Shown: positions 8,989-19,385, counted from the first letter of the stretch. The stretch: 64,000 nucleotides of DNA from Marinisporobacter balticus (GCF_004345705.1 NZ_SLWV01000001.1:1-64000); one strand, 5' to 3'. Notes: generated by a model not told the origin, from the letters alone. Translations and numbers: made by a program.

Positions 8989-9941
8989 TAATGATCCTCC
9001 TCTGTAATATCGTCTCTTTTTAGTGTGATTAAATCCTCCCTTGAAAAACTTCCTGAATCTTTAAGCCGTATAGCTTGTTTTCTGATAGCCCTTTCAATAA
9101 TATTTCGAACAAGCCTTGCATTGCCACTAGTAATTCGATCTTCTATTCTTTTTTGTGATAAAATCCTTAATATTTTTGCTTTCGCTGAAAGTGAGAGGAT
9201 ATACTGTCTTTTTTTAACCATATCTTCAGCAATCTTGATTAATTCATCTAAAGTATAATCAGTAAACTCTATATGAATAGGAAAACGAGATTTTAATCCA
9301 GGATTTGTTTTTAGAAAGTTCTCCATCTCCTCTTTATATCCTGCCAATATAAGTATGAGGTTGTCTTTATAGTCTTCCATTCCTTTTACCATTGCATCTA
9401 TGGCTTCCTTTCCAAAGTCCTTTTCTCCCCCTCTTGCTAAAGAATATGCTTCATCAATAAACATAATACCTCCTAATGATTCTTTGATCTGTTCTCTCAC
9501 CTTTGCAGCGGTATGACCAATATAACCGCCTACAAGATCAGCTCTTTCAACTTCTACTACATGCCCTTTTTCTAGGACGCCCATTGCACAGAGTATTTTT
9601 CCTAATAGTCTTGCCACTGTCGTTTTACCAGTTCCTGGATTTCCTTTGAAAATCATGTGCAGTACTAAAGAATCCGCAGCTAAATGTTCCTCTCTACGTT
9701 TATTTTGAATCAATATATACGCTTGAATTTCTCGTGCCAATTTTTTAACACGCTCTAAACCAATCAAAGTATCTAATTCCACCATCATGGCATTTACATC
9801 TTCTTGATTTGGGTTTCTTTTATTGTCATTCATTTGTTTCTGTTTTATCATTTTTCCAACTGCATATTCAGTAGAGACTTTACCCCGTTCTAACAGATTT
9901 AAAATATCTTCATAGACTTTTGATTCGTTTTTATATCCCAT
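8988..9941 (-). CDS. spoVK: AAA+ ATPase, stage V sporulation protein K
   Basis: SpoVK is a CbbX-type AAA+ ATPase needed for spore maturation in Bacillus. The 317-residue product has an N-terminal region, Walker A GNPGTGKTT (near residue 115), Walker B IMFIDEAYSL (near 165), and sensor and arginine-finger regions (SRFPIHIEF, SGNARLVRN). Length matches the family (~320). ATG 9941 has GAGGTGAT upstream. In Bacillus spoVK lies between hfq and ynbB, and hfq is immediately upstream here too. The extra GTPase and membrane-protein genes follow it directly. Confidence 0.9.
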   Translation of the reverse strand: MGYKNESKVYEDILNLLERGKVSTEYAVGKMIKQKQMNDNKRNPNQEDVNAMMVELDTLIGLERVKKLAREIQAYILIQNKRREEHLAADSLVLHMIFKGNPGTGKTTVARLLGKILCAMGVLEKGHVVEVERADLVGGYIGHTAAKVREQIKESLGGIMFIDEAYSLARGGEKDFGKEAIDAMVKGMEDYKDNLILILAGYKEEMENFLKTNPGLKSRFPIHIEFTDYTLDELIKIAEDMVKKRQYILSLSAKAKILRILSQKRIEDRITSGNARLVRNIIERAIRKQAIRLKDSGSFSREDLITLKRDDITEEDH

Positions 9942-10010
9942 TTTTTATCACCTCAAAATAGTTGCTATAATACTATATGCGATAAGTCTTTGAATTGTTT
10001 CAAAAAAAAA

Positions 10011-10038
10011 ATAAGGGCAACAAAAATGTTGCCCTTAT
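10011..10038 (-). terminator. Rho-independent terminator after hfq
   Basis: Perfect 12-bp stem ATAAGGGCAACA / TGTTGCCCTTAT with an AAAA loop. On the minus strand it is followed by a run of about ten T. It separates hfq from spoVK. Confidence 0.9.
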
Positions 10039-10047
10039 CTTTAGTAT

Positions 10048-10293
10048 TTATTCATTTTCTTGTTTTTTGTTGGCTTGCATAAAATTAACGGGTTTCAAAG
10101 GCGTTATGGTTGAAATGGCATGCTTATAAATCATGTTTTGTTTACCATCACCTTCTAATACAATTGTGTAACTATCAAACCCTTTTACAGTGCCTTTTAT
10201 TTGAAAGCCATTCACTAAAAATATGGTTATCGGCATACGTTCTTTTCTTACTTGATTTAAAAATACATCTTGTAAATTCATTGTGTTTTTCAT
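10048..10293 (-). CDS. hfq: RNA chaperone Hfq
   Basis: Hfq is a hexameric Sm-like RNA-binding protein that helps small RNAs pair with mRNAs. The 81-residue product shows the Sm1 region ([38 protein letters not shown]) and the Sm2 signature [10 protein letters not shown]. Gln and Asn of the proximal site (NLQDVFLNQ) are present. The short polar tail is typical of Firmicutes. AGGAGG lies 6 bases before ATG 10293. It follows miaA by 36 bases, the classic miaA-hfq arrangement, and ends in a strong terminator. Confidence 0.97.
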   Translation of the reverse strand: MKNTMNLQDVFLNQVRKERMPITIFLVNGFQIKGTVKGFDSYTIVLEGDGKQNMIYKHAISTITPLKPVNFMQANKKQENE

Positions 10294-10329
10294 ACTACCC
10301 CTCCTATAAAAGTCATTATTTAAAATATT

Positions 10330-11268
10330 CTATAAAAATTTTATTTTTCCTTCAACATATTTTATAATATCTTCTTCTAGTTGTTTTTTTGAGGGGTAAT
10401 GGTCAAAATCAAACCATTTAATTTTGTCATATCCTTTAAACCATGTGATTTGTCTTTTAGCGTAGTGCCGTGTGTCCCTCTTTAAAACACGAATAGCTTC
10501 TTCAAGATCATATTCCCCTTTTAAATATCTAATGATCTCCTTATATCCTAGCCCTTTCATAGATATATCTGCATCATCTAAGCCTAAGTCAATCAATTGC
10601 TTTACTTCTTCAATAAGTCCTGCTTCAATTAACAAGTCCACCCTTTTATTAATTCTTTCATAAAGTGCTTCTCGATCTCGCGTAAGTCCAATCAAAACAT
10701 AGTTGTATGCTTCGTTTTCAACCAAAGCGCTTTTGAAATCTTTTACTGTTTCTCCATTTTCAATGACTTCTAAAGCTCTAATCACTCTTTTTACATTATT
10801 GGGATGAATCCTTTCTGCAGCTTCTGGGTCTTTCTCTGCTAATTTAGCATGTAGATATTCATTTCCATAAGTTTGCGCTTGCGTTTCTAATTCTTTTCTA
10901 AATTCCAAATTAGAAACCGTCTGAGTAAAATCGATATCATAGATAATAGAATTTACATATAGTCCTGTTCCACCTACAATCATAGGCAACTTATTTTTGT
11001 TTGTGATCCAATCAATATACGCCTTCCCCTTTTTTTGAAACTGGGCCGCAGAAAAATCTTCTCTTGGATCAATTTCATCCATCAAATAATGAGGAATTCC
11101 TTTTCTTTCATCTATACTTGGTTTTGCACTTCCAATATCCATATATTTATAAACCTGCATGGAATCAGCCGAGATAATCTCACCATTTAATCTCTTTGCA
11201 ATATGAATAGATGTTTCTGTCTTTCCAACAGCAGTAGGGCCTACAATAATTAAAAGAGGCTTTTTCAT
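10330..11268 (-). CDS. miaA: tRNA dimethylallyltransferase MiaA
   Basis: MiaA transfers the dimethylallyl group from DMAPP to N6 of A37 in tRNAs reading UNN codons; the product is the substrate of MiaB, also encoded here (16069). The P-loop GPTAVGKT lies near residue 10, the SADSMQVYKYMDIGSAKP motif follows, and the GGTGLY motif is at about residue 100. ATG 11268 is preferred: AGGAGG at 11275-11280 would abut the alternative ATG at 11274 but is well spaced for 11268, giving 312 residues. It follows mutL by 12 bases, part of a mutS-mutL-miaA-hfq run. Confidence 0.95.
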   Translation of the reverse strand: MKKPLLIIVGPTAVGKTETSIHIAKRLNGEIISADSMQVYKYMDIGSAKPSIDERKGIPHYLMDEIDPREDFSAAQFQKKGKAYIDWITNKNKLPMIVGGTGLYVNSIIYDIDFTQTVSNLEFRKELETQAQTYGNEYLHAKLAEKDPEAAERIHPNNVKRVIRALEVIENGETVKDFKSALVENEAYNYVLIGLTRDREALYERINKRVDLLIEAGLIEEVKQLIDLGLDDADISMKGLGYKEIIRYLKGEYDLEEAIRVLKRDTRHYAKRQITWFKGYDKIKWFDFDHYPSKKQLEEDIIKYVEGKIKFL

Positions 11269-11280
11269 ACGCATCCTCCT

Positions 11281-13308
11281 CTATACTCTTTTAAATTTTT
11301 TTTCAATCTCATATTTGGTCATAGAAACAATAATAGGTCTTCCATGGGGGCAGGTAAAAGGATTTTCAAGTTCTGCTAGTTGTTTCATTAGTGCATCAAT
11401 CTCTATTTGTTCTAGCCGATCATTTGCTTTTATCGCTTGTTTACAGGACATTGAAATGATTTTTTCCACTTTCAAATCATAGCTATTGTGTACTTCTTTT
11501 TGAAGCCCATCTACAATTTCTATAAAAAATCTTTTCACTTCAGGTTTTCCAAATACTATAGGGACAGACCTTAAAATAAATGCATTCATTCCAAATTCTT
11601 CTATTTCAAAACCTAAATGAATAAATAAATCAATATGTTTCTTTACAATTTCAAACTCACCAAAAGATAATTCTACTACGATAGGGACCAATAGTTTTTG
11701 ACTCACTGCGATCTGCGTTTTATAATTTTTTAATAATGTATCATATAAAATCCGCTCATGCGCTGCATGCTGGTCAATCAGATACATGTTTTCGCCATCC
11801 TGCCCGATTAAATAGGTATTAAAAATTTGTCCTAATATCTTAATATTCATAATCATTTCTCTATTTTTATTGTTGTATTTAGTAGTATTTGTTGTTTGTG
11901 TTGTTTTTTCTTCATTCTTATTTATTGCTTGGTTTATTATTTTTTCTTCTTTTGTTACTATTGCATCATTCATCATTTTTTCTTCTTTTGTTTTTACTTG
12001 TTTATTAACGGCTTCATCTATATCTTTTATTGTATTTTCTGCTTTTTTAAATAAGGGTTTCGTAGAATCATGAATTATTTTATTATTTGCAACATAGGTC
12101 GATTTATTCTCTAAAACCAAATTTTGTATATGTTCTTTCTTTATGGTTTTATCCTTTTTATCTAATGGATCTGCTTTTTCTATTTCCTTTGTTGCACAAA
12201 TCATTTGACCCATTTGCTGTTCATTATTTGTAAACGCTGGCAAGTCTATAATCCTTTCTTGATATCCTTCAACTACTTTTTTCTGTTTTTCAAAATTTAC
12301 ATTTGGTACTAGATTTTCTTCTAATAATTTATTTTTTAATGTGGTTACAATAAGTTCTTTAATAGCTGAAGCATTGTTAAAACGAATCTCTGTTTTTGTA
12401 GGGTGTATATTTACATCAATATGATTCGGCGGAATGTTCAAATAAATAAAACAAATGGGAAATTTATTAATTGTCACCAACGTTTTATAGGCTTCTTCAA
12501 TAGCCTCACTAATTATTTTATTTTTAACATACCTACCATTGACAAAAAATACTTGTAATTGTTTATTCCCTCTTGATAATGTTGGTTTTGAAATATAGGC
12601 TTGTAATGCCATGCCTTCTCTTATCTTTGAAACATATATCATATTTCTCGCCATTTCTTTTCCATAAATATTTGCAATATTTGTAATAACACTACTCGAA
12701 CCAGAAGTTGAAAATATAATGGTTCCATTACTTATAAACCGAAAAGACATATCAGGATACGCCAACGCAAATTTACTAATCAAATCACTTATATAACTGG
12801 TTTCTGTTACATTAGATTTCATAAACTGAAGCCTTACGGGTACATTATAAAATAAGTTTTTCACTACAAAACTAGTCCCGCTAGGGCTTCCAACCTCTTT
12901 ACGTTCTCGAACTACACCCCCATGCAATTCTAAATAAGTAGCTGCATCTGAGCTTCTTGTTTTCGTGATTAATTCAAGAATAGATACAGATGCAATACTT
13001 GCTAATGCTTCTCCTCTAAATCCTAATGATAAAATAGAATCTAAATCTGAAACATTCCTTATTTTACTTGTAGCATGTCTTTCAAAGGCTATTTCTACAT
13101 CTGATTCGTGGATTCCTACCCCGTTATCAGTTATTCTTATATAGGTTTTTCCACCCTCTTTAATTTCAACGATAATTTTAGAAGATTTTGCATCGATTGC
13201 ATTTTCGACTAATTCTTTCACAACAGATGCAGGTCTGTCCACAACTTCTCCCGCAGCTATTTTATTTGCAATAAATTTTTCTAATTTATGAATTCTTTTT
13301 ATCATCAT
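11281..13308 (-). CDS. mutL: DNA mismatch repair protein MutL
   Basis: MutL couples mismatch recognition by MutS to strand excision. The GHKL ATPase domain fills residues ~1-330 (NKIAAGEVVDRPASVVKELVENAIDA, DNGVGI, RGEALASI). A low-complexity linker rich in K, E, N, T and I spans ~340-470 and contains imperfect repeats around the phrase TKEEK. The C-terminal endonuclease/dimerisation domain follows (GQIFNTYLI, DQHAAHERILYD) with SCKQAIKAND and the CPHGRP zinc-site motif. The DQHAAHERI motif suggests nicking activity, as expected in a bacterium lacking MutH. Its start lies one base after the mutS stop. Confidence 0.96.
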   Translation of the reverse strand: MMIKRIHKLEKFIANKIAAGEVVDRPASVVKELVENAIDAKSSKIIVEIKEGGKTYIRITDNGVGIHESDVEIAFERHATSKIRNVSDLDSILSLGFRGEALASIASVSILELITKTRSSDAATYLELHGGVVRERKEVGSPSGTSFVVKNLFYNVPVRLQFMKSNVTETSYISDLISKFALAYPDMSFRFISNGTIIFSTSGSSSVITNIANIYGKEMARNMIYVSKIREGMALQAYISKPTLSRGNKQLQVFFVNGRYVKNKIISEAIEEAYKTLVTINKFPICFIYLNIPPNHIDVNIHPTKTEIRFNNASAIKELIVTTLKNKLLEENLVPNVNFEKQKKVVEGYQERIIDLPAFTNNEQQMGQMICATKEIEKADPLDKKDKTIKKEHIQNLVLENKSTYVANNKIIHDSTKPLFKKAENTIKDIDEAVNKQVKTKEEKMMNDAIVTKEEKIINQAINKNEEKTTQTTNTTKYNNKNREMIMNIKILGQIFNTYLIGQDGENMYLIDQHAAHERILYDTLLKNYKTQIAVSQKLLVPIVVELSFGEFEIVKKHIDLFIHLGFEIEEFGMNAFILRSVPIVFGKPEVKRFFIEIVDGLQKEVHNSYDLKVEKIISMSCKQAIKANDRLEQIEIDALMKQLAELENPFTCPHGRPIIVSMTKYEIEKKFKRV

Positions 13309-13309
13309 T

Positions 13310-15952
13310 TTACGCTCCCTTATTTTGGGCTATCTTTACGAGTTTATATAAATGATTCATAGCATCCATAGGGGTTATATCTAAGATGTTAATCTTTTGT
13401 AATTCTTTTACAATGTTTTCATTTTGATTACTCAAAAAACTTATTTGTTCTTCACATACAACATTATTGCCTTCTTTCTCTTCTATATCCTGTGGCTCTA
13501 TTACAAAATCTTTGTTGTTAATATCACTCTCTTCTAATTGTATCAAAATCTTTTTAGCTCTTTCTATTACAGCATCTGTAACTCCTGCTAACTTAGCCAC
13601 TTGAATACCATAACTTTGATCAGCACTTCCTCTAATGATCTTTCTTAAAAAGATGATGTCATCATTACTTTCTTTTACAGCGATACAATAGTTCTTTACA
13701 CCTTCTAGCATTCCTTCTAACTCTGTTAATTCATGATAGTGGGTTGCAAACAATGTTCGTGCCGCTAAATTGTTTGAACTGATATATTCAACCACTGCCC
13801 AAGCAATACTTAAGCCATCATAAGTACTTGTCCCACGTCCGATCTCATCCAAAATAATCAAACTCTTTTTTGTTGCATTATTTAAGATATTGGCAAGTTC
13901 ACTCATTTCAACCATAAATGTACTCTGCCCTTGGGCTAAATCATCGGATGCACCTACTCTTGTAAAAATTCTATCCACGATACCAATAGAAGCTTTTTCT
14001 GCGGGTACAAAGCAGCCGATTTGTGCCATAAGTGAAATTAATGCCACTTGTCTCATATAGGTGGATTTACCTGCCATATTGGGTCCTGTGATGATTGAAA
14101 ATCTATTTTCTTCGCCATCGAGGAACGTATCATTGCCCACGAACATATCTGAATGCATGGTTCTTTCTACAACAGGATGTCTCCCATTACAAATCTCTAT
14201 GATTGCATTATTATTTACAGTTGGTTTTATGTAACCAAAACGATCACTTATTTCAGCAAAAGATATCAATGCATCTAAAGAGGCAATCGCGCTCGCTGTA
14301 CTTTGAATAGTTTGTGTAAATTGTTTGATTTCCTCCCGAACTTTTATAAAAATTTGATACTCTAATTCTATAATTTTGTCCTCTGCTCCAAGTATTTTAG
14401 CTTCTGCTTCCTTCAGGTCTGGTGTAATATATCTCTCAGCATTTGAAAGGGTTTGTTTTCTAATATAAGTTTGTGGCACCAAATTCAAATTAGATTTTGT
14501 AACCTCTAAATAATAGCCAAAGACCTTATTAAATCCTATTTTTAGTGATTTTATTCCTGTCTTCGTTTTTTCGTTATTTTCTAAATTTGCAATCCACACT
14601 TTACTGTTTGTCACAATAGATCTTAATTCATCTAATTCTTCATTATAACATGCTTCAATAATGCCTCCCTCTTTAATAGTAACCGGAGGTTCCTCTTTAA
14701 TAGACTGTTCTATTAAATCTTTTACTTCGTGTACGACATCTATCGTAGACAGTAGTTCTTTTAACTTAGATGTGTTTAATCCACTTAAAATTGATTTTAC
14801 TTTTGGTAAAACTTCTAATGAATTTTTTAGTGCAATTAAATCCCGTCCATTGGCATTGCCATAAGATATTCTTACCACCAAACGTTCTAGATCATAAATA
14901 TTTTTTAGCAATTCCTTTAAATCTTCTCGCGCAAATATATTTTCTTTTAATTCTCCCACAGCATCTAATCTTGTATTTATTGCATGAATATCCTTTAGGG
15001 GTTCTTCAACCCATTTTTTTAAGGTTCTTGTACCCATTGCCGTATTGGTTTTATCTAAAACCCATAATAAAGAACCTTTTCTTTTTTTATCTCGCATGGT
15101 TTCTGTTAATTCTAGATTCCTTCTTGTGGCTTTATCTAAAATCATAAATGCATCTGATGCATAAAAGCTTATATTATTAATATGAGACAAAGAATTTTTT
15201 TGTGTTTTCTGCAAATATTCAAGTAAGGCTCCTATAGCAGCAATACTGTGATTTTTATCATCTATTCCAAAGCCTTCAATGGCTAATATATTAAAATAAT
15301 TTTTTATTTTCTTAATCGCATAAGCTTTTTCAAAAGCCCAGCTATCAAAAACATCTATATACGGAGTAGAGATTGCAGCTATTTCTGCCTTTAAATTGTA
15401 TTCATCATAAGTTAGTGTATTAATAATAATTTCTTTTGGATTAATTTTGGCAATTTCATCCAGTAAATTTATCATACATTTGTTTTGGGTAAATTCCGTT
15501 GTCTTTAATTCACCTGTTGAAATATCAGCAAAGGCTATGCCTATACCGCTTTCATCAATGTATATAGACATGATATAATTATTTTCTTTTTCATCTAGCA
15601 TATGGGCATCTATTACGGTACCGGGGGTAATAATCCGAACCACATCTCGTTTTACAATCCCTTTTGAAACCGAAACATCTTCTACCTGTTCACAAATTGC
15701 AATCTTATACCCTCGTTCCACTAGTTTTGAAATATAATTCTCAGCAGAATGATGCGGCACCCCACACATAGGTGCTCTTTCTTCCATACCACAATTTTTA
15801 CCAGTCAATGTAATTTCTAATTCCTTTGATGCTAAAATAGCATCCTCAAAAAACATTTCATAAAAATCACCTAGTCGAAAGAATAAAATACAATCTTTAT
15901 ATTTTTCTTTTAAGTCCATATATTGTTTCATCATGGGTGTTAACTTGGTCAT
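13310..15952 (-). CDS. mutS: DNA mismatch repair protein MutS
   Basis: MutS recognises mispaired and looped DNA. The mismatch-reading motif GDFYEMFFEDA lies near residue 30, the clamp and lever regions fill the middle, and the ATPase has Walker A GPNMAGKSTYMRQ (near residue 605), Walker B LIILDEIGRGTST and the ATHYHELTEL switch. ATG 15952 (MTKLTPMM) is chosen because AGGAGG lies 7 bases upstream; the frame opens 10 codons earlier without such a site. The 880-residue length is usual. It heads the mutS-mutL-miaA-hfq cluster. Confidence 0.96.
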   Translation of the reverse strand: MTKLTPMMKQYMDLKEKYKDCILFFRLGDFYEMFFEDAILASKELEITLTGKNCGMEERAPMCGVPHHSAENYISKLVERGYKIAICEQVEDVSVSKGIVKRDVVRIITPGTVIDAHMLDEKENNYIMSIYIDESGIGIAFADISTGELKTTEFTQNKCMINLLDEIAKINPKEIIINTLTYDEYNLKAEIAAISTPYIDVFDSWAFEKAYAIKKIKNYFNILAIEGFGIDDKNHSIAAIGALLEYLQKTQKNSLSHINNISFYASDAFMILDKATRRNLELTETMRDKKRKGSLLWVLDKTNTAMGTRTLKKWVEEPLKDIHAINTRLDAVGELKENIFAREDLKELLKNIYDLERLVVRISYGNANGRDLIALKNSLEVLPKVKSILSGLNTSKLKELLSTIDVVHEVKDLIEQSIKEEPPVTIKEGGIIEACYNEELDELRSIVTNSKVWIANLENNEKTKTGIKSLKIGFNKVFGYYLEVTKSNLNLVPQTYIRKQTLSNAERYITPDLKEAEAKILGAEDKIIELEYQIFIKVREEIKQFTQTIQSTASAIASLDALISFAEISDRFGYIKPTVNNNAIIEICNGRHPVVERTMHSDMFVGNDTFLDGEENRFSIITGPNMAGKSTYMRQVALISLMAQIGCFVPAEKASIGIVDRIFTRVGASDDLAQGQSTFMVEMSELANILNNATKKSLIILDEIGRGTSTYDGLSIAWAVVEYISSNNLAARTLFATHYHELTELEGMLEGVKNYCIAVKESNDDIIFLRKIIRGSADQSYGIQVAKLAGVTDAVIERAKKILIQLEESDINNKDFVIEPQDIEEKEGNNVVCEEQISFLSNQNENIVKELQKINILDITPMDAMNHLYKLVKIAQNKGA

Positions 15953-16035
15953 AAAATGCCTCCTATTATCAAGGATAATCAAAATATCGTATCTATTATA
16001 TCACAAAAATCGCTCTTAATTTAATTCAAAACTGT

Positions 16036-16063
16036 ATAAAACCAGGGATATCCCTGGTTTTAT
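16036..16063 (-). terminator. Palindromic terminator after miaB
   Basis: A 28-base perfect palindrome built on ATAAAACCAGGGAT and its complement, 5 bases beyond the miaB stop, with T-rich DNA following on the minus strand. The stem can also be read on the plus strand. Confidence 0.65.
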
Positions 16064-16068
16064 GACCA

Positions 16069-17505
16069 CTACACTTCTTCAACAAATTCACCATTTAAAC
16101 TAAATGTTCTCGCTTGGGTAATTTTCACCTTTACAAGTTTTCCGATACAATCTTTAGGGCCCTCAAAATTCACAAGCTTACTTGTTCTTGTACGCCCCAT
16201 AAATTTATTTGGATCTGTCTTACTACTACCTTCTACAAGCACCTCTAAAACACTACCTTCTAACTTCTTGTTTTTTTCAGCAATAATATCATTTAGCGCA
16301 TCTAATAGTCTATCAAAGCGTTCATGTTTTACATTTTCAGGCACTTGCTCTGTATATTTTGCTGCCGGTGTTCCTTGTCTAATTGAATAAAGAAAAGTAT
16401 AGGCAGTATCATACTCAACCTTTTTTACCAAATCTAGTGTTTCTTCAAAATCTTCTTCTGTCTCTCCTGGAAATCCAACAATAAAATCTGTTGTAATCGC
16501 TACGTTTGGGATCTCTTTTTTTAGAGATTGTACTAATTCTAAGTAGGTTTCCTTAGAATAGTGTCTATTCATTTTTTTTAGGATTCTTGAACTTCCTGCT
16601 TGGACGGGTAAATGTGCATGCTCACATACTTTATCACAATCTCTCATCGCTTCTATTAATCTAAAGGATAAATCTTTTGGATGTGAGGTCATAAACCGAA
16701 TTCTTTCTAACCCTTCAATTTCATTTATTTTATATAAAAGACCTGCAAAGTCAATATCTTCATCTAAGGTTTTTCCATAAGAGTTAACATTTTGTCCTAA
16801 AAGTGTAACTTCCTTTGTACCATTTAAAGCCAATTGTTTAATTTCATTTACAATCTCGTCAGAAGTTCTACTTCTTTCTCTTCCACGTGTGTAGGGTACA
16901 ATGCAGTAAGTACAAAAGTTATTACATCCATACATAATTGTAACAAATGCTTTTAAGTTAAATTTTCTTATAGCCGGTAAACCTTCAATAATTCTACCTT
17001 CTTCATCCCAAACATCTATAAGTATTTTTTCTGATTTTTTAGATTCTACCAATAATTGAGGGAATTTATGGAGATTATGGGTTCCAAAAACTAAATCTAC
17101 ATGTGCATATTTCTTTTTGATTTGTTCTACTACATGAGGTTGCTGCATCATACAACCACATACAGCAATCATCATATCTTTCTTTTTGTTCTTAAGCGGT
17201 TTTAGATGACCTAAATTCCCATAAACTTTTAGCTCCGCATTTTCTCTAACACAGCAAGTATTATAAATAATTAGATCTGCTTCATGCATGTCTATTGTTT
17301 CTATATATCCCATGTGATCAAGCATACCTAATAGCTTCTCAGAATCATGTTCATTCATTTGACAACCATATGTAGTAATCATAACTTTTCTAATTTCCCC
17401 TGTTTCTTTTAAATCTGCTTCATTTTGTATTTTAATTATTTCTATATATTCATTTTGTAACGCGATTTCTTCCATAGAAATTTGTACATCTTCTCTTTTA
17501 CTCAA
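16069..17505 (-). CDS. miaB: tRNA-2-methylthio-N6-dimethylallyladenosine synthase MiaB
   Basis: A radical SAM methylthiotransferase that adds the methylthio group to i6A37 made by MiaA. An N-terminal UPF0004 domain binds the auxiliary cluster ([28 protein letters not shown]: three cysteines). The radical SAM motif is CNNFCTYC within [26 protein letters not shown]-terminal TRAM domain ends the protein. TTG 17505 sits at proper distance from AGGAGG (17512-17518); an ATG two codons upstream at 17511 is nearly against it. Probably one transcription unit with mutS and mutL downstream, though a palindrome intervenes. Confidence 0.93.
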   Translation of the reverse strand: MSKREDVQISMEEIALQNEYIEIIKIQNEADLKETGEIRKVMITTYGCQMNEHDSEKLLGMLDHMGYIETIDMHEADLIIYNTCCVRENAELKVYGNLGHLKPLKNKKKDMMIAVCGCMMQQPHVVEQIKKKYAHVDLVFGTHNLHKFPQLLVESKKSEKILIDVWDEEGRIIEGLPAIRKFNLKAFVTIMYGCNNFCTYCIVPYTRGRERSRTSDEIVNEIKQLALNGTKEVTLLGQNVNSYGKTLDEDIDFAGLLYKINEIEGLERIRFMTSHPKDLSFRLIEAMRDCDKVCEHAHLPVQAGSSRILKKMNRHYSKETYLELVQSLKKEIPNVAITTDFIVGFPGETEEDFEETLDLVKKVEYDTAYTFLYSIRQGTPAAKYTEQVPENVKHERFDRLLDALNDIIAEKNKKLEGSVLEVLVEGSSKTDPNKFMGRTRTSKLVNFEGPKDCIGKLVKVKITQARTFSLNGEFVEEV

Positions 17506-17715
17506 AATCATTCCTCCTAAATCTATAATAACCATTATCATGTATATTCTTTCACAATCTAAACCTTATTATATCAAAAGTATAAAAAAAAAAGAAGACT
17601 TGTCCCATCTACTTTTTAAAGAATATGCTCTTTCTACGCTATAATTGCATTATAAAATTTATTCTTTCAATACAAGCACCTTACTTGATAGTATATATGC
17701 TCATTTTAACGATTT

Positions 17716-18327
17716 CTATTTCTTTATTGAAAAAATTCTTTCGAAAACACCCTTTTTTTTATGATCTAGTCGATTCATCTTCTCTTTTAATTCCGCTAGC
17801 TCATAGGCTTTTTCTTTTACTTTCATCTTCAATCTTGCATTTTCACATAGAAGTATATCTTTTTCTTTTTTCATTGCATCACCCGTTTCAAGATTTTCTT
17901 TTTCTTTTAATATAGATGTAACACACGCTATAATTTCATTCTTTGTTTCTTCCAATTTATAATTCACATTTGCATTTACTGTATCGTTTATATTCATGCA
18001 AAGCGTCTTAATCACATCCGAATCAGTATTTTCCTCTAAAATGCTTAATTGTTCAGACGCAGTAATCGCAACTTCATTATTTGCAGGTACAACGAGTTCC
18101 GGTGATTCTAAGATAAGCTTGATCTGTTTATTGGTCAGTCCCTTTTCTTGTAGTTGTTTTATATAAAAAAATTGATCAATTTCCTTGTATGTATAATATC
18201 TGCGATTTGAAGTTGTCCTTGGAATTTCTAAATCAAAATCACTTTCATAATATCGAAGTACATGGGTCTCATAACCAGTTATTTTACTTACTTCTGAAAT
18301 AGAATAATTTTTCTCTTTATCAATCAT
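17716..18327 (-). CDS. MerR-family transcriptional regulator
   Basis: A MerR-type helix-turn-helix at residues ~8-75 (YSISEVSKITGYETHVLRYYESDF, RRYYTYKEIDQFFYIKQLQEKGLTNKQIKLIL). A variable middle is followed by a charged C-terminal coiled coil (ENARLKMKVKEKAYELAELKEKMN). There are no metal-binding cysteines, so it is not a metal sensor of the MerR/CueR kind; the domain plan recalls B. subtilis chromosome-associated MerR-like proteins such as RacA, but that is only a similarity of layout. GAGGG precedes ATG 18327. Target unknown. Confidence 0.8.
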   Translation of the reverse strand: MIDKEKNYSISEVSKITGYETHVLRYYESDFDLEIPRTTSNRRYYTYKEIDQFFYIKQLQEKGLTNKQIKLILESPELVVPANNEVAITASEQLSILEENTDSDVIKTLCMNINDTVNANVNYKLEETKNEIIACVTSILKEKENLETGDAMKKEKDILLCENARLKMKVKEKAYELAELKEKMNRLDHKKKGVFERIFSIKK

Positions 18328-18444
18328 TTATATCCCTCCTACCTACTTAAACTATTCTTGATGTATCCTCCGAATCCTCCATTTTATAAGCAGTTTTTCA
18401 TAGCAAATTTGGTCATTCTTTTACATAAATTCGGCTATTCAAAT

Positions 18445-18493
18445 AAAAAAATACCATATATTTGAAAAACTAAACAAATACATAGTATTTTTT
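18445..18493 (-). terminator. Terminator-like hairpin after cheR
   Basis: Imperfect stem AAAAAATACCATATATTTG paired with CAAATACATAGTATTTTTT, flanked by A and T runs on either side, so it could act on both strands. It starts 18 bases past the cheR stop. Confidence 0.65.
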
Positions 18494-18510
18494 GAGAATT
18501 TATATGTTAT

Positions 18511-19281
18511 TTAAATTTTCTTATAGAAAAAAGTTCTGAAAGAATCTAGTTCATACCTTGTAGGTAAAATAATTTGTTCTGTACTCCCCACAAATAATAT
18601 TCCTTTATCATTTAATGCTTTATGAAATTTCTTATACATAATTTCTTTCGATTCTTCTGTAAAATAGATCATTACATTCCTACATACAATTAAATCACAT
18701 TGATCTGGATAAGCATCATCTAATAAATTATGCTGCTTGAATTGAACACATTTTTTAATATTTTCGCTAATTCTATAAGACTCTCCAACCGTTTCAAAAT
18801 ATTTATTTGCTAAATGTGTTGGAACATTTTCAATACTTTTTTTAGAATAGATACCATTTTTCGCTTTATTGATGGCTTCTTTATCAATGTCGGTTGCAAG
18901 TATTTTTATAGCACTTAAAGGTAAATGTTCGCTTAGTGCCATAACAAGAGAATAAGGTTCTTCACCAGTTGAACAAGCAGAACTCCAAAGTTTTAATCTT
19001 TTGTTATTTTTAAGTAACATAGGAAAAATTTCTTCTTGCAATAAGGTCCACTGACTTGGGTTCCTAAAAAATTCTGAAACATTTATGGTTAAGTAATTAA
19101 TAAATTCATCAAAGAGTTTTTTGTCTGTATTCATTGCATTATAATATTCTTCATAACTGGTAAAATTATTTCTTTTAATAAGAGAATCGATTCTTCTTTT
19201 CATTTGTCTTTCTTTATAAAAAGATAAATTGATTCTGGTTTTTTTATAAATCTTTTCTTTGAAGTTTTCATAATTATTCAT
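18511..19281 (-). CDS. cheR: Chemotaxis protein methyltransferase CheR
   Basis: CheR methylates glutamate residues of chemoreceptors using S-adenosylmethionine. The 256-residue protein has the N-terminal helical domain (residues ~1-75, with INYLTINVSEFFRNPSQW) and the SAM-binding domain (LWSSACSTGEEPYSLVM, ILATDIDKEAINKAKNGIY, DLIVCRNVMIYF, VGSTE). It stands alone; no other chemotaxis gene is in the window. GGGG precedes ATG 19281 and a terminator follows. Confidence 0.93.
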   Translation of the reverse strand: MNNYENFKEKIYKKTRINLSFYKERQMKRRIDSLIKRNNFTSYEEYYNAMNTDKKLFDEFINYLTINVSEFFRNPSQWTLLQEEIFPMLLKNNKRLKLWSSACSTGEEPYSLVMALSEHLPLSAIKILATDIDKEAINKAKNGIYSKKSIENVPTHLANKYFETVGESYRISENIKKCVQFKQHNLLDDAYPDQCDLIVCRNVMIYFTEESKEIMYKKFHKALNDKGILFVGSTEQIILPTRYELDSFRTFFYKKI

Positions 19282-19385
19282 ATTTAGTCCCCTTTATTTT
19301 CTATTCGTATAAAAAATATCCTTGTTTATTCTACTTCTATTTTCTTATAAAGGCATATGAATTTCAAGAAAGAAAAAATAAATAA

